A stretch of DNA of 64,000 nt. Source: Gonatopus flavifemur (taxonomy: Eukaryota > Arthropoda > Insecta > Hymenoptera > Dryinidae). The translations under genes and the position numbers were made by a program. The notes beneath the pieces were generated by a model that saw only the letters and a list, made by a program, of their open reading frames with translations, had not been told where the DNA came from and made no database searches. Numbering within the stretch: position 1 is the first letter of the stretch; each line of letters begins with the position of its first letter. The stretch covers positions 50,995,006-51,059,005 of the forward strand of contig JAFFJZ010000003.1 in assembly GCA_018340375.1 (NCBI GenBank). Reading direction: 5' to 3'. This document shows positions 1 to 11,274 of the stretch, piece by piece.

Positions 1-60
1 AACGTTCCTCTGAAGTGCTATTCATTTCTCATTTCAGAAGATTCTGCATCGATCGGTCTA

Positions 61-322
61 CACAGTGAAAAGAAATTCCGTCATTGTGTAAAAAAGAAGT
101 ACGTGTCAAAATTCAAGTGTTGAATATATAACACTTTTGTGTGTTCATTTAACACACTGATCAAATGCTGTTCGATCGATTCATTTTCAACACATTAAAA
201 TGTTATTTGAGTTCAAATTAACACTTTGTGAGTGTCACTCTGGAATCAACACACGTTAAGTGTGAAGAAAAATGGTTAACATTCGCTTGTGTGTTGAATT
301 TGACGAAAAATTTTTTACTGTG
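61..322. mobile_element. MITE, CACAGTG termini, TA target duplication
   Basis: Both ends carry an imperfect inverted repeat: left starts CACAGTGAAAAG and runs to TTCCGTCA, right is TGACGAAAAA..TTACTGTG. TA dinucleotides flank it at 59-60 and 323-324. The interior is full of AACAC/GTGTT words in both orientations and has no coding capacity. It is a non-autonomous DNA element; the TA duplication suggests Tc1/mariner-type mobilisation (inference). Confidence 0.75.
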
Positions 323-429
323 TATATCTCATGGACACGAATATTTGGGAAATTTCCAATCGACTCGGACCTGTACTTGGTTGAATCCGCAAGTGCATTC
401 CGAAAGATCAGGATTATTGATAACATGAC

Positions 430-577
430 GATGTAATGACATAAAAAATAATAATCGGATGTGAAATTTAATTATTAACCAGAGAGATGACAAAAAAAAA
501 TGAAATGTCTCCACACAGAATCGAACCCGACCGTTCTTCCGCAAGAAACATGTCTTTTGCCGCTAGGCTATGGGGTC
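430..577 (-). repeat. tRNA-derived SINE or tRNA pseudogene
   Basis: On the minus strand an A-box-like TAGCCTAGCGG (557-577) is followed by a B-box GGGTTCGATTC (514-531), the internal RNA polymerase III promoter pair. The first and last seven bases of the tRNA-like part (about 505-577) pair at five of seven positions, but the D and anticodon arms do not fold, so a functional tRNA is unlikely. The lower boundary is a guess. Confidence 0.6.
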
Positions 578-1160
578 TTGTAATATTTCGATCCATATAT
601 TACGTCTATGAAGTAATGCAGCGAAGGAAAGAGACTGATAATGCGTGAAATGATGAAATATCAATTTGAATGCTCAAATCTAATCATTCAATCCATTGAA
701 AATAATTTGCACTCAATCAATTGAATATTCAGTCTTATTATTTTGATGTTGATCAACATCTGATAATCGATGTTGATTTGATTATTCTCATTATTGGAAT
801 ATCATAGTGATCTCTGAAAATTAATTTATCAGGGAAAATTATGGAATTCACCGCAGGACATTTATCATAGATCCCCAAACTATCTTAGAATTTTTCAACC
901 ATCGATTGATTGACAATTCTAATGAAATTCATTGAAAAATCATCAAGATTTAAAATAATGTTTAGAAATACGCAACTATTAGAAAATTTTTATACAATAC
1001 ATATAGGAGTTCTTGAAAGCTTCATAATCAGTCATAAGAATAACCAATAATCTTATAAAATTTATGAAAAATAAATAATAATTGAAAAATTATTGACTCA
1101 TATTCGATTTTAATTCAATTAAATGATGCTATGCATCAAATCTATATTCCATCGTGATAA
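578..1160. other. AT-rich unassigned stretch
   Basis: No gene, terminal repeat or splice pattern was recognised. The sequence is AT-rich with scattered CAATTGAA-like and TTGATCAA-like words. Confidence 0.5.
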
Positions 1161-1194
1161 TTTAATAATCAGTATTGAACTGGCTCTTGATTTG

Positions 1195-1583
1195 AAAAAA
1201 AAAACGAAAAAAATATCGAAGGGCCCCGGCCGAGAATTGCCCGGGGTGCCGGGTAAGTCAGTTCGATACTGATTACAATAAAATTGTCGCTTGGAAAAGA
1301 AAAAGCGGTGAAACTTTCCGGTAAGTCGACCGCGTGGGCTTCAAATTTTTTCCGATCTTGCACGGAGTTAGCCGATCGTAAAACATATTGAGAAGACAAA
1401 GACCGACGGATAGTTGGTTCTCTCCCGATTGTCCGAGCTGACTCGAAGTGAACCGACCGGTTCCGAATCACATGAATACGGGTTTCAATGTGTGCGTACT
1501 CCCGGCTGGAATGGTGGGGACGAGAAATGGTCAGATGGAGAGGGTAAATCGACTCGGTCGACCAAATGCTGGCATCACTGATC
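1195..1583. other. GC-richer island, possible non-coding exon
   Basis: This stretch is clearly richer in G+C and CpG than its surroundings and contains two exact GTAAGT donor-like hexamers (near 1251 and 1319) on the plus strand. An open frame runs through it on the minus strand (1169-1597) without recognisable motifs. It could be a 5'UTR exon or promoter of an unseen gene, or a fragment of a GC-rich transposon. Confidence 0.25.
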
Positions 1584-2502
1584 TTGATTCTACGCAAAAA
1601 ACTGAGTAACTTTTGCTTGAAACGTTTTCCTAAATTTTTGAAGATGGCACCACAATCGATGAAAAATAAAGTCTATGAAACAATATGCGGATATCTTGAG
1701 GAATGTATCAAAGAGCCGGAATATCTCATTCGAATGTTGTTGTTAAGTGCGGGGACGACACAATGGCGATATCAGTTCCATAGTAGATGGCGCTGTGGTC
1801 GGTGAAAATGAGGTCAACTTCAATTTTTCAAATGGAAACTCCTACTCTTTATCGCATATCATGATTCTACGCGAAAGAATGAGGAATTTTTATTTGAAAC
1901 ATTTTTCCTAAATTATTGAAGATGGAAACGGTGGGAAATGAGGTTGATGAGGTATGTCTACTGCATTATGTGTAAGGCAACGCTCAACTCTTGAAGGTTT
2001 TGTTTCCATCCTCCGAGGATTACGGTGTACCAAATTCCCATATTACCCCCTCCCCCTCCTCCCCCGCTCATCAGAAGGTTTTGATTTGTTTGTTGAGCGT
2101 TGCTTGACGCATAATGCAGTAGAACTTCTTCATCAACCTCATTTTCCACCGCTTCCATCTTCGAGAATTGAAGAAAAATGTTTCAAACAAAACTTCCTCA
2201 TTTTTTCGCGTAGAATCATGATATGCGATAAAAAGTAGGAGTTTCCATTTGAAAAATTGAAGTTGACCTCATTTTCACCGACCACAGCGCCATCTATTAT
2301 GGAACTCATATCGCCATTGTGTCGTCCCCGCACTTAACAACAACATTCGAATGAGATATTCCGACTCTTGGATGCATTCCTCAAGATATCCGCATATTGT
2401 TTCATAGACTTTATTTTTCATCGATTGTGGTGCCATCTTCAAAAATTCAGAAAAATGTTTCAAGCAAAAGTTACTCAGTTTTTTGAGTAGAATCAAGATA
2501 TG
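1584..2502. mobile_element. Foldback-type element with about 390-bp inverted arms
   Basis: Roughly 1584-1975 reappears in inverse orientation at about 2115-2502. The outer edge reads TTGATTCTACGCAAAAAACT on the left and its near-complement on the right, and the arms meet near 2040 in a pyrimidine-rich centre (CCCCCTCCCCCTCCTCCCCC). Mirror open frames in the two arms are by-products of the duplication. Beyond the right arm, ACACCCTGTAT at 2688-2698 resembles the end of another insect DNA-element family. Confidence 0.75.
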
Positions 2503-2702
2503 CAATAAAAATTGGGTTTCCCGTTCCAAAAAATGATGTTGACCCCATTTTAATCGATCATAACGCCATCTATGATGACACTGATATCGTAGTTTTGTGG
2601 CCCCCTCTTTCTATAACAACTTTGGTATGAAGTACTTTTGGTTTAAGATGCATGCTTTTGAGATATTTGCATTTAAAGATTAAAATGGGACACCCTGTAT
2701 AT

Positions 2703-3295
2703 CAATACATAATATGAAAAACCGGTCAGGTGAAGATTCACAAGGAATGAGTTTCAAAAATCAAAACACGGTCGTGACATCCGTGTCACGATCGAACAAA
2801 GATTCAGAGAGATATATATATGGGTCGAACTCCCAACAGAGTCTTTCAAGCTGCGAAATACGTCACAGGGTTTCTTAGAATCTCGATAGGAGTTTCTAGT
2901 CTTGGTAAGTCAGAAACTTATTAAGAGAAGGTTCCTTCTGTTCTACAATTGCGTGGGGTGTTTGAAATTTCCCTTAGTAAATTTCGTGCCGTTGTATCTC
3001 AAGTTAATGCGAGCGGGTTTTGGGGATGCAATTGCGTATCCTGTCTTACTCTTTTTTTCGGAGATATAACGTCGACGATTAGGTGAATAAAATAGGGTCA
3101 CGTCAAATATGAATCGATCTAAAAGTTCTTGTGTGCGGATATTTCATGTTTCGATTTCGGAATATGCGTTTTATTATAAGATATCATAATAAATAGTTCC
3201 ATGGCGAATTTGTTGTGTGATGATTAGAGAATTTATTTTCTTTTGACAGGAAATCCGGACTTCGAGTGAAGAAAGGGATTAGAAAAAGAAATTCA
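2703..3295. other. Unassigned stretch
   Basis: Nothing recognisable. It contains a short TATATATA run near 2815 but no supported promoter, exon or repeat end. Confidence 0.4.
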
Positions 3296-3299
3296 AATC

Positions 3300-3530
3300 A
3301 AACAAAAAGACATCTTTTAGATATCTAAAAGACATCTCGCAATTTTGGAAGATGTCTTGCGAAAAGGTCTCGAAGATGTCTTTTAGAAATCTAAAAGATG
3401 TCTTACGCGACTGATTTCGACAAGTGTAAGATATCTCAAAAAGGTCTTGCGGAAGATATGTTTCAGACGTATTCGATCAAGTCTTAAAAATGTCTTGAAG
3501 AATTAATAAAAATATCTTAGGGAAATCTCG
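3300..3530. repeat. AGATGTCTT-word repeat
   Basis: AGATGTCTT and its complement AAGACATCT recur many times, with near-palindromes of the form AAGACATCTTTTAGATATCT. A related block lies at 4270-4430, and a few copies at 5510-5570, so these may be parts of one interrupted element. No coding potential. Confidence 0.6.
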
Positions 3531-3627
3531 AATCGTGCATAAAAAAATTCTTCCCTCTTTTTCTTCTTCTTCCTTTCTTTTCTTTTGATCCCCCTCTCGG
3601 TCCTACCAATTTCGCCTCATTTTGGAT

Positions 3628-3700
3628 TCTTGGAGTTGCGAGATTCGAACCCGGACATTTCACGACGTACCTACGCTTCAATGACCTGAGCCATAGGGAC
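3628..3700 (-). repeat. tRNA-derived SINE head (second family)
   Basis: On the minus strand TATGGCTCAGGTCATTGAAG (A-box, 3676-3700) is followed by CCGGGTTCGAATCTC (B-box, 3640-3654). The sequence between the boxes differs from the SINE at 430-577, so this is another family. The 3' body extends toward lower coordinates but its limit is unclear. Confidence 0.6.
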
Positions 3701-4269
3701 AATTTGATGACCGTCCTTATAATCGTCAATATGACATAGTAAGATATAATGTCAGCGGTGTATACTTTCAGAGTAAAAGTGATCTTTTGAACAAGGTGTT
3801 TATTACATATACAAATATAAGATAAGTTGATTGTGCTCAAAATTTGAACAGTTTAATGAATTTGGTGAAATATATTGAAGTACGTGATCCGGTGATCGTT
3901 AGTGTCTGATGGATATCATAGATACCTTTCAATTATTTCTTTCTCACTGTTATTGAAAAACACCTTATTAGTAAACATGAATGAGAATTTGATAAAATCA
4001 CCGTACACGAAGGCCGTACATAAAATTCAGCGTAAGAAGTTCGATAATTCGCGAAATATTGTGACTTGGAGATTCGTTACTTTTGGTGCTAGTACTGCAA
4101 GGTCACAGATTTGTACTTTTCACAGAATTTGTTAGTATTTACATGGATTATTCAAGCTTTTAATTTATGAACGAATTCACCTTCTTCGCAATTTGATTGT
4201 AAACAAAGACATTTGAAGTGTTATCCATATGCACTCATAACCTCAAAACTGCTGATCTTAGAGATACAT

Positions 4270-4432
4270 TTGGTAAAACATCTTCAACATATCTTTTGAA
4301 AGACATTTTCAAGACATATCGGAAAGATGTCATTTAGATATCTTTTCGATATGTCTTCAAGATGTCTTTTTGATATTTCTTGTAGATGTCTTTCAAAAGA
4401 TATCTTCAAGATATCTTGAAGATGTTCATTTT
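4270..4432. repeat. AGATGTCTT-word repeat, second block
   Basis: The same AAGACAT/AGATGTCTT words as at 3300-3530 recur here, mixed with AAAGATATCTT palindromic variants. It may be the other end of a single element disrupted by the SINE between them (inference). Confidence 0.55.
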
Positions 4433-4603
4433 TATTGGGAAATATTAAATGAAGGAAAGAACAGTTTTGTTCACGGAGAATTGTTAGGAGCAAAATAAAA
4501 TTTATGTTGTCAACATCAGGTGATCGTAGTCATTATTCGAAGACCAAGCCTTTCCGCATGTAAGATCTCGTATAGAAGATCGGGAGGTAAAAGTAGTAGT
4601 AAC

Positions 4604-5180
4604 CCAAGTGTGTATTAACGGCGGGCCCCATCTACGCCCAGGGTGGGTGCCCATGCTACCCAACGTGGGGCCAAGCTGGGCAGACAAATGGGGTCAACCC
4701 TGGAATGATAACATCGTTCCCAGCTTGGCTGTATTGCTTTGCTCGAGAATTGGTAACACCACGGGCCCAGCATAAACCCAGACTAGGCAATCAATACTGC
4801 CCCTTCCTTTTTGTTTTGAAATTGGAAGATTGCTTTGAATTCTACCCCAGCGGGAATGAATTTCAGCCCCACTTTGGCCCAGTCTTGGCCCATATAGGCA
4901 AGACGGGACCCATGCTGGACCAGTATAGGCCCCATTGTACATACATGGTAGGGGTATTCTTAGTATTCCCCAGCGTGTATGAACTCTGATCCACTCTGGC
5001 CCAGTCTTGGGCCCAAATTGGCAGGATAGGGCCCATGCTGGGCCAGAGTGGGCCCCATGGCACATGCATGCTAGGGTTCCTAGCATGTGTATACAATGGG
5101 GCTCAGACCGGCCCAACATCGGTACAAGACTGGGTTAAGGTGGGCCAAAGTTCATATACGCCGGGGACAGCGTCGAATGA
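4604..5180. repeat. GGGCC-word repetitive element
   Basis: GGGCCC, TGGGCC and GGCCCA occur over and over in both orientations in an otherwise AT-rich region. A longer internal module beginning CCCCAGCG and continuing through GAACT to a TGGCCCAG ending appears at about 4842 and 4971, degenerately at 4604, and inverted near 5155-5178. Long overlapping open frames on both strands reflect the repeat and low A+T rather than a gene. Confidence 0.65.
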
Positions 5181-5579
5181 TTGGTGGTATGATGGACGTC
5201 TGAGGTACGATTGTAACAACCATTCTCACCTAGCATTGGCCGAGTGGGCCAAGCATGAATTGAGGGGATATCCGCGATCCTTGAAGATGCAATCGGAACC
5301 ATTCATAAGAAAAAGCCGGACACAAAACTATTCTGTCAAATTATTAAGAAATGAAGCAATGAAATCAAAATATGGCTCTGTACAGCCCTTTTTCAATCAA
5401 TAAAGATGGTCTGTATAGAGCGATATTTCGATTTCATTGCTTTGTTTTTAAATAACTCGGCAGAAAAGCTTTGGCTTGGGTTGCATCTCCAGGAGTCGCT
5501 GGTATCGCCGTAAGATGTCTCGTCAAAAAACATATTTGAAAGATATGTGAACGTCATTTAGATATGGTGTTCAGTAAAT

Positions 5580-8290
5580 ATTCATAATATAGACACAGCG
5601 TGATGTTCACATAACGGATTCAAGGGTGGGCTTTGGTTGATTTTTTTCTTTGAAAACTACTAGATTGTTTGAACCGTTTCACGTCATTGATACTTCTTCA
5701 ATAACGGTGATCTTCAGATCAAAAAATTCAGAATCAATCAAAGAATCCGGCTCTGGTCTCAAAGTACTCGAAGACAGGTTATATTCGTTATAATATCAAA
5801 AGAATTGAACAGAGGTTTCTCATTGCCTGGTAACAAAATTTCGATCCAATTAATTATAACCAATTAATTAAACAACAAACAAACCAAAACCGAATTGTTC
5901 GATTGATTCTGAATTCTTTAATCTAAGGTTTCATGTGACTGATTGAATATTATTGATATAAAACGATTGAAACGATCTAGTATTTTTATAATGAAAAATT
6001 GGCCTGATGATCGTCGAGGAGAAATGTTTTTAATTGTTCTCCCGTTGACGATTCATTCTCAAAACTGAAGATATATCATCGGAACATTTTTTTTTCCTTC
6101 GTTTACATAATTGATAGCTAAAAATTCTAAATATTTCTTTTACATTCACCAAGTTAAATATTTAAATGTTTGGCACAATTGGTATGTCAAGTGACATCCA
6201 TCATCGATTTTGGTACTTTTTCCCCAAAACATATCTTGGTAACTGAATAAGGACTTGATCTTTTTGTTTTGCTTATTAGTTATTTTGTTCTTTTGGTTTC
6301 GAAACAAGGCGATATTTCTCTATGCCCTATGTTCAAAGGGTAGGTTTCACCCATACATATCCATATTCTGTTCTTCTAGATTGTAACAAAAATAAACGTA
6401 TCATGATCACAAAGATTTTTTGATAAACCGTGGCTTTGCGCGTCCAAGGTTCTCGTTATGCCTTCTACTTCATACGAAATATTCGATTAAAACAAAATAA
6501 TAATACACACGCTATAACCACAAAATAATAATTTGGGTGTTTTGTTTCGAATCACAAAATAAAATGAATTGAATATCAATATAAATTCACTAAAAACTGA
6601 ACAATTTTTTATGATGAATAATAATTATAATATTATTAAGAGGGAAGATAATAATTGTAATTGATAATGATAATGATATTAATATTCTAGCGGTAATGCA
6701 TTATCAACATAAACATGTTTGATGATAGACACGGTTAAATTGTAGGTATAATATTTTCAATATTTAGCATCTTATTATGCTACGCAAGTAATCATTCATA
6801 TCAGGGAAGAAAGACCATTATATTATATTCTGTAAATTATTTATCCATTTTGCTGCATACCTTCCTTTCGGCGACATTTTTGAAAACGATATTGCTACGA
6901 TAGTTGACGCGATCTTTCATTAAATCAGGAATGAAATATTTAATGAAAGGATGTTTGAAGAACGGTTAATTCAAACGATTATATAATAATGTATACATAT
7001 TAATGAACACTTTTGGTTGATGAATTCTTATGATTATTTGTTTCTATTCAAAATCTTAGAAAATGAACGCTAGATATGAAAGAATGCATACCATGTGTAA
7101 TAAACGACATGGACTTATATCGTTTTTTCTTTAAATTCTACAACTCACTATTAATATAGCAAAGGCAACTTTCCCTGCATACAATTCCATTATTTTGCCC
7201 CCGTGAAGCATGTCCTACGTTTGAAATCTGAAAAATTCCACAAGTCTCTGCTGTACGTGTTGTGCTAATAAAAAATTATTGCGGCGTACGACGTCCAAAT
7301 TCTCTATTGTAAACAGAGAACAGTGATGGAAATTTTGACAAATCGATAATTTTTCTTCTCAAAATAGTAGTACGGACTGATGAAAATGATAATCCTTCGA
7401 AACATTCATGAAACATCTTTAGAATAGAGATAAAACCCTAAATCTGGTTCTCCGATATCAGCGCACTTTCAACATCGGACAGTACGAATATTGTTAGTTT
7501 TACTTATATATATCGTGAATTTTTTTGTTTCCATAGTACAATTGCAAATTACTCGCGATCTCACCAAACTTAAATGACTAATTATTTCATTTCTCTTCTT
7601 CTCTTCTTGTTTTTTCCATTCTTCTCGTCACCGAAAGATGTTTGTTTGCTTTCAATTAATATATGTCGGTCTAATGATTCCCGTTCAAAGTTCTCAACGA
7701 ACACGGTGAAACCACAGACTTCAACTATTAAACAAAATTCGTTTTACGTCGTGAGAATATAATTTTCTCCGCGAACAATTATCCTTGAAAGTGAGCAATT
7801 TTCCCCTTGAGACAGATAACTCGGCGCAGCTGCAGATTCAAATCTGTTCCCTATCTGATCGTATACGACTGACACCCAAAACTGGGTTCAGTCCACGTAC
7901 AAATACAATTTTATATATATATAAAAGAAAATACAACAAAATTACTGTATTAGCACACTACACCGATTATTTTTCGAAGTAATTCATAACTTTCGACACT
8001 TTTTAAGGGACGATGTCTTCTGATTTCAACAGTGCGAAGATAAGGTTGCACTAAAACAAAATCTTGACAAATAAATAAGCAGTCCATTACACATTTTGTG
8101 TCTAACAAATGGCAGTGTGAAAATTGAGCAATCAGCATGTTGAAACTGATATCTTCAAAATTTGAAGAATTACATACATAAAATTCAAACGTCCCAAAGG
8201 TTTTCCATTGACGATTGATAAATAAAATATATTGATGTATGAATGAAGGAAGCGAAATAACTTCGCATTCAAACTTTGATTGCGCACAGA
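5580..8290. other. 2.7-kb stretch with no recognised feature
   Basis: AT-rich sequence with only short open frames (62-66 codons near 7574, 7785 and 7950) that show no known motif. It may be intron or intergenic sequence downstream of the DUF4806-like gene that ends at 8294. Confidence 0.4.
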
Positions 8291-8293
8291 AAA

Positions 8294-8424
8294 TTATCGC
8301 GGTTCATTATTATTATTACGGGCTTTCCTTCCACCCTCACGATCTCTGGCTCCTGATAACCATTTGCTCGTATGACTTAATACTTGTTTTACCGATATGG
8401 GTTGATGAGATGCTATGATTACAT
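8294..8424 (-). CDS. DUF4806-like protein, last coding exon
   Basis: This is the 3' coding exon of the three-exon model at 8294-9032. An acceptor (polypyrimidine tract then TTATAG) precedes 8424, and the exon opens with two bases completing the codon split at the previous exon. It encodes 42 residues, including VKQVLSHTSKWLSGARDREG and a basic-then-NNNN tail, then stops at TAA (8294-8296). A C-terminal tryptophan followed by an arginine/glycine-rich RDREGGRK-type segment fits what I recall of the end of insect DUF4806 proteins. Exon length (2 + 43 codons) keeps the frame exactly. Confidence 0.65.
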
Positions 8425-8524
8425 CTATAATTGAAGAAAAAACAATCGTCAATATAAACTCATGAATTTAATTATGTTGAACGTAATGTTCCCTATGAAT
8501 ATCATGTAGCATTTGAATACTCAC

Positions 8525-8696
8525 CTTGCATACACTTAAAAACTATAGTTCCACTAAAATTAAATTTTCCGATGCCATGTAATTTTCTTCTCTGTCCACT
8601 AAAATTGATTTGGACGGCTTTGGTGCAAATTTGGGACAAAATGTTAATTATGCTCTCTTTGGGATCAGATGCCACTTGTAAAATCATCCATTTTTT
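8525..8696 (-). CDS. DUF4806-like protein, middle exon
   Basis: The exon is bounded by a TTGTTACAG acceptor (before 8696) and a CAAG|GTGAGT donor (after 8525). It starts in phase 0 and ends with one extra base, matching the next exon. It encodes 57 residues including ESIINILSQICTKAVQINFS and GKFNFSG. This resembles the DUF4806 core, where a helix ending in a leucine-rich ILSQI-type segment precedes an aromatic 'NFSW-GRKGK' strand region (family pattern recalled, not searched). The expected tryptophan after NFS is a glycine here. Confidence 0.7.
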
Positions 8697-8766
8697 CTGT
8701 AACAATAAAAAATGGTCAGATATTCGAATTTTTCTAATAAATTCTTAGGATATCGAAAAATTGTAC

Positions 8767-9032
8767 CATCATCTTCTGCTCTTCCTCATCTTCCAAATGA
8801 TTTTCTAACTTTTGAAAATCATCCAAATTCTTTACTGGTAATTCCCAATTGATTTGTAAATTAGAAATATCTTCTAAAACTTTAGAGCTCTTGTTAGCTG
8901 AGAAATGTTGATTCAGTTTTACATAAAGTTGATTAATATTATATAAAATGCTTCGATGACTTCGAGAAATTTGTTTCGATAAGCGTTCCTCACTATTCTT
9001 GATCAATTCTTCCATAGAAGTCATAGTATCTC
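8767..9032 (-). CDS. DUF4806-like protein, internal exon, N-terminal part missing
   Basis: A TGATTTTAG acceptor precedes 9032 and an ATG|GTACAA donor follows 8767. The exon starts with two bases of a split codon and then holds 88 codons. The first half is a polar coiled-coil-like stretch starting MTSMEELIKNSEERLS; the end has INWELPVKNLDDFQKLENHL, the 'lP(i/v)..l.dl..lE..L.d' opening typical of DUF4806. More upstream exons are expected, since the family usually has a longer N-terminus, but I could not find them; MITEs lie just upstream. Alternatively, translation starts at the ATG inside this exon. Function of the family is unknown. Confidence 0.65.
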
Positions 9033-9239
9033 CTAAAATCATTATACAATTTAAAATCCAGGATAATATTCTACATATGACAAATCCAAAAAAACATACA
9101 CGGAACTGAGAATTGACGCATCCCTGTTGCAAAATCCTTATCACTCCAGATGAAAATTCATCGATCCTACTAAAAACCCAAATATCAAACCTCGAAAACA
9201 TCTGAGCTTCAGCTGTTCTAATGGGATTTGATAAGGGAA

Positions 9240-9400
9240 CACTGTAAACCGAAGTGTGTTAAAATTGACTACAAGACACGGATAATGTGTGTGGACACGG
9301 ATAAACAGTGTTATTATATACGGTTTATCCATGTTAAACATACATTTACACACATTATCCGTGTCTTGTGGTCAACTTTCACACATTTCAGTTTGCAGTG
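9240..9400. mobile_element. Hairpin MITE, CACTGTAAACC / GGTTTGCAGTG-type ends
   Basis: Left end CACTGTAAACCGAAGTGTG is the inverse of the right end (CACATTTCAGTTTGCAGTG), and the match continues for about 50 bp through ACACGGATAATGTGTG. The interior repeats ACACGGATAA and GTTTATCC words. No coding capacity; TSD unclear, possibly AA. It sits just upstream of the DUF4806-like exon. Confidence 0.7.
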
Positions 9401-9424
9401 AAGTTGTAAGTGCCAGATTAAATC

Positions 9425-9600
9425 CCACTCTCTAAATATGGAAGAGTGAGAATTCCACTCGAACAGGAAGATAGGTTCCCTTCTGGCAGCATGAAGAGTG
9501 AATTCTCACTCCAAAAGAGTGGAATCTCACTCTTTAGGCAGCCAAAAGGGAACCCATCTTTCCATTCTAGTGGAAATCTCACTCTTCCCAATTTAGAACC
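9425..9600. mobile_element. GAGTG-word MITE, copy 1
   Basis: The ends are inverted: CACTCTCTAAAT on the left and ATTTAGAACC on the right, followed inward on both sides by GAAGAGTGAGA. The interior is saturated with GAGTG/CACTC. Relatives lie at 20851, 23962, 54177 and 61549. The sequence is non-coding. Confidence 0.65.
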
Positions 9601-10109
9601 TCAATCAAACCTCAGAACCAAATCAAACCTTATAAGTTTTGTGGAATCCTAAAAAAAGTGTCGTAGATACCATTTCAAATCCACATATGAAAGCTTATCA
9701 GAACTATCGACAGTGAATCCAAACCCATTAAATCGAACTATGCAGTTTTATGGGAATTTTACAACAGGGATATTCATAGAGTCTCAACAGTTTATTAAAC
9801 TGAGATTTAAATTCAAAATTCAAGAAATTGGACTTCATGGAAGTTGCTATCATCATCATATTGTACCAGGATGGGAATTATTACTGTTGAACGTTTTCGA
9901 GGAGTTACAAGAATATGATATACTCTGATATTTCCAAACACTTAATCACTATTCGATTTTAATAACTTGTTGAGATCACACCTTCAACTACTCACGTCAA
10001 GGTCACACGAGGTGTTTTTGACCCGTAGGCACAGAATATTGTTGAAATTTGAAACGTTTATTGAAACGAATTAATATTTATTAGTAACCTAATAAGGAAA
10101 TACTCAGCT

Positions 10110-10222
10110 ATCACAGATCCAAAACCTTGCAGTACATTCTTCAAAACGATGTTGTTGACTCCAAGGAGTTGATACGGGAAGATAAATAAAGATGATCCAT
10201 CAGATTGTGAGATTTTGAATCT
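10110..10222 (+). repeat. Dispersed repeat, copy 1
   Basis: The segment from CCAAAACCTTGCAGTACATT to the run GAAGATAAATAAAGATGAT matches 45070-45180 at roughly two thirds of positions in the same orientation. It directly abuts the MITE at 10224. Identity unknown; neither copy shows ends or coding potential. Confidence 0.5.
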
Positions 10223-10223
10223 T

Positions 10224-10693
10224 CACTGAAAAAACTGTTTAGCTGTTGAGTGTGGTGAGTCAAAATTTTAGTGAAGTACAATCTCAGCCCAAAATTAAGC
10301 AAGGTTGGAAAACAACATGGATTTTTTTGTTTAGAACTATAATTTCTATTTGAAACATGTTCAAAATACTGTATTTTCAACAAAATGTTTTAGATATACC
10401 AACTGTGTACTTACAACATAATATAAAAAAACATTAGAACGTTTCGAAAATGGTTTTTGTTTGAAACACTTTGTTTGAAATAGCTTGCTTTAAATATATC
10501 AACCCTGAAATTTAGTTGCCTCAACTAAGTATTAGTATAGTCATTGTCTTTTCGACTGAAAATTTTTGTTGCAACAAACAATATTTTAGTTCAGGCAACT
10601 CAAATTTTCTACATGATGTCGTTTACAGTCACTACTAAGCACCACCTAACCAACTGTGCTAACTGTTTAATTGACTAAACAGTTTTCTCAGTG
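10224..10693. mobile_element. MITE, CACTGAAAAAACTGTTTAG ends
   Basis: CACTGAAAAAACTGTTTAG at the left is mirrored by CTAAACAGTTTTCTCAGTG at the right (18 of 19 bases). TT flanks both ends. The interior contains GTTTGAAA and GTTGCC words in both orientations. Confidence 0.7.
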
Positions 10694-10864
10694 TTCGTTT
10701 CGTTTTTATAAACAATTCAAACTTCAAGAATTTGCCAAGTCAACATATACCGTTCACTCATTTTTCGGATATTTTTGCGAATATTCACATCTCAGTAGGA
10801 ATGCCTCTTAGCAACAACACTTGGCAGCACAGTTTCAAATTGACAATATAAACTCCAAGCTATA

Positions 10865-11105
10865 CACCGAGAAAAAGGTTTATAATTAACAAACTAACAG
10901 TTAACGAACGTATATTTGATTATAGGAAAATAAATATTTATTTCACGCAAATCTGTTATGATTCTGTCAAAAATGATTCAATAACTATTAACAAACGTTT
11001 ATTTCCACTAAATATCACTTGTTGATTATCAACAGAATATATTTATTCCTCCATAAGCAAATATACGTTTGTTATAATAACTATAAATGAACTTGTTTCT
11101 CAGTG
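10865..11105. mobile_element. MITE, CACCGAGAAAAA / TTTCTCAGTG ends, TA TSD
   Basis: The left end CACCGAGAAAAAGG and right end TTGTTTCTCAGTG are inverted, and TA flanks both sides (10863-10864 and 11106-11107). The interior repeats AACAAACGT/ACGTTTGTT words. Non-coding member of the CACNGAGAAAA end-type seen across the window. Confidence 0.75.
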
Positions 11106-11274
11106 TAGATCCATAAACTTTCCCTGGGGTTTTCTGGACTTCCAGTGACCTTAACGGAATGAGCGATTGAAAGTTTGAGAATATATGAATTCAAAAGAAG
11201 CAATAGTACGCCTGGAATTTCGGAAACTTCACGTATATTACATTGATAAGAGCTGAGGAAACTTAATTACAGGA

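Noticed and set aside
505..577. Functional tRNA gene
   Set aside because: A and B boxes are present but the D and anticodon arms do not fold.
1169..1597. 142-codon minus-strand frame
   Set aside because: No recognisable motif; low-stop GC-rich island. Kept only as a possible non-coding exon.
1566..2529. Two similar frames of about 80 codons facing each other
   Set aside because: They are the two arms of the foldback element.
4694..5119. 141-codon minus-strand frame and overlapping frames on both strands
   Set aside because: They lie in the GGGCC-word repeat, where stop codons are rare on all frames.
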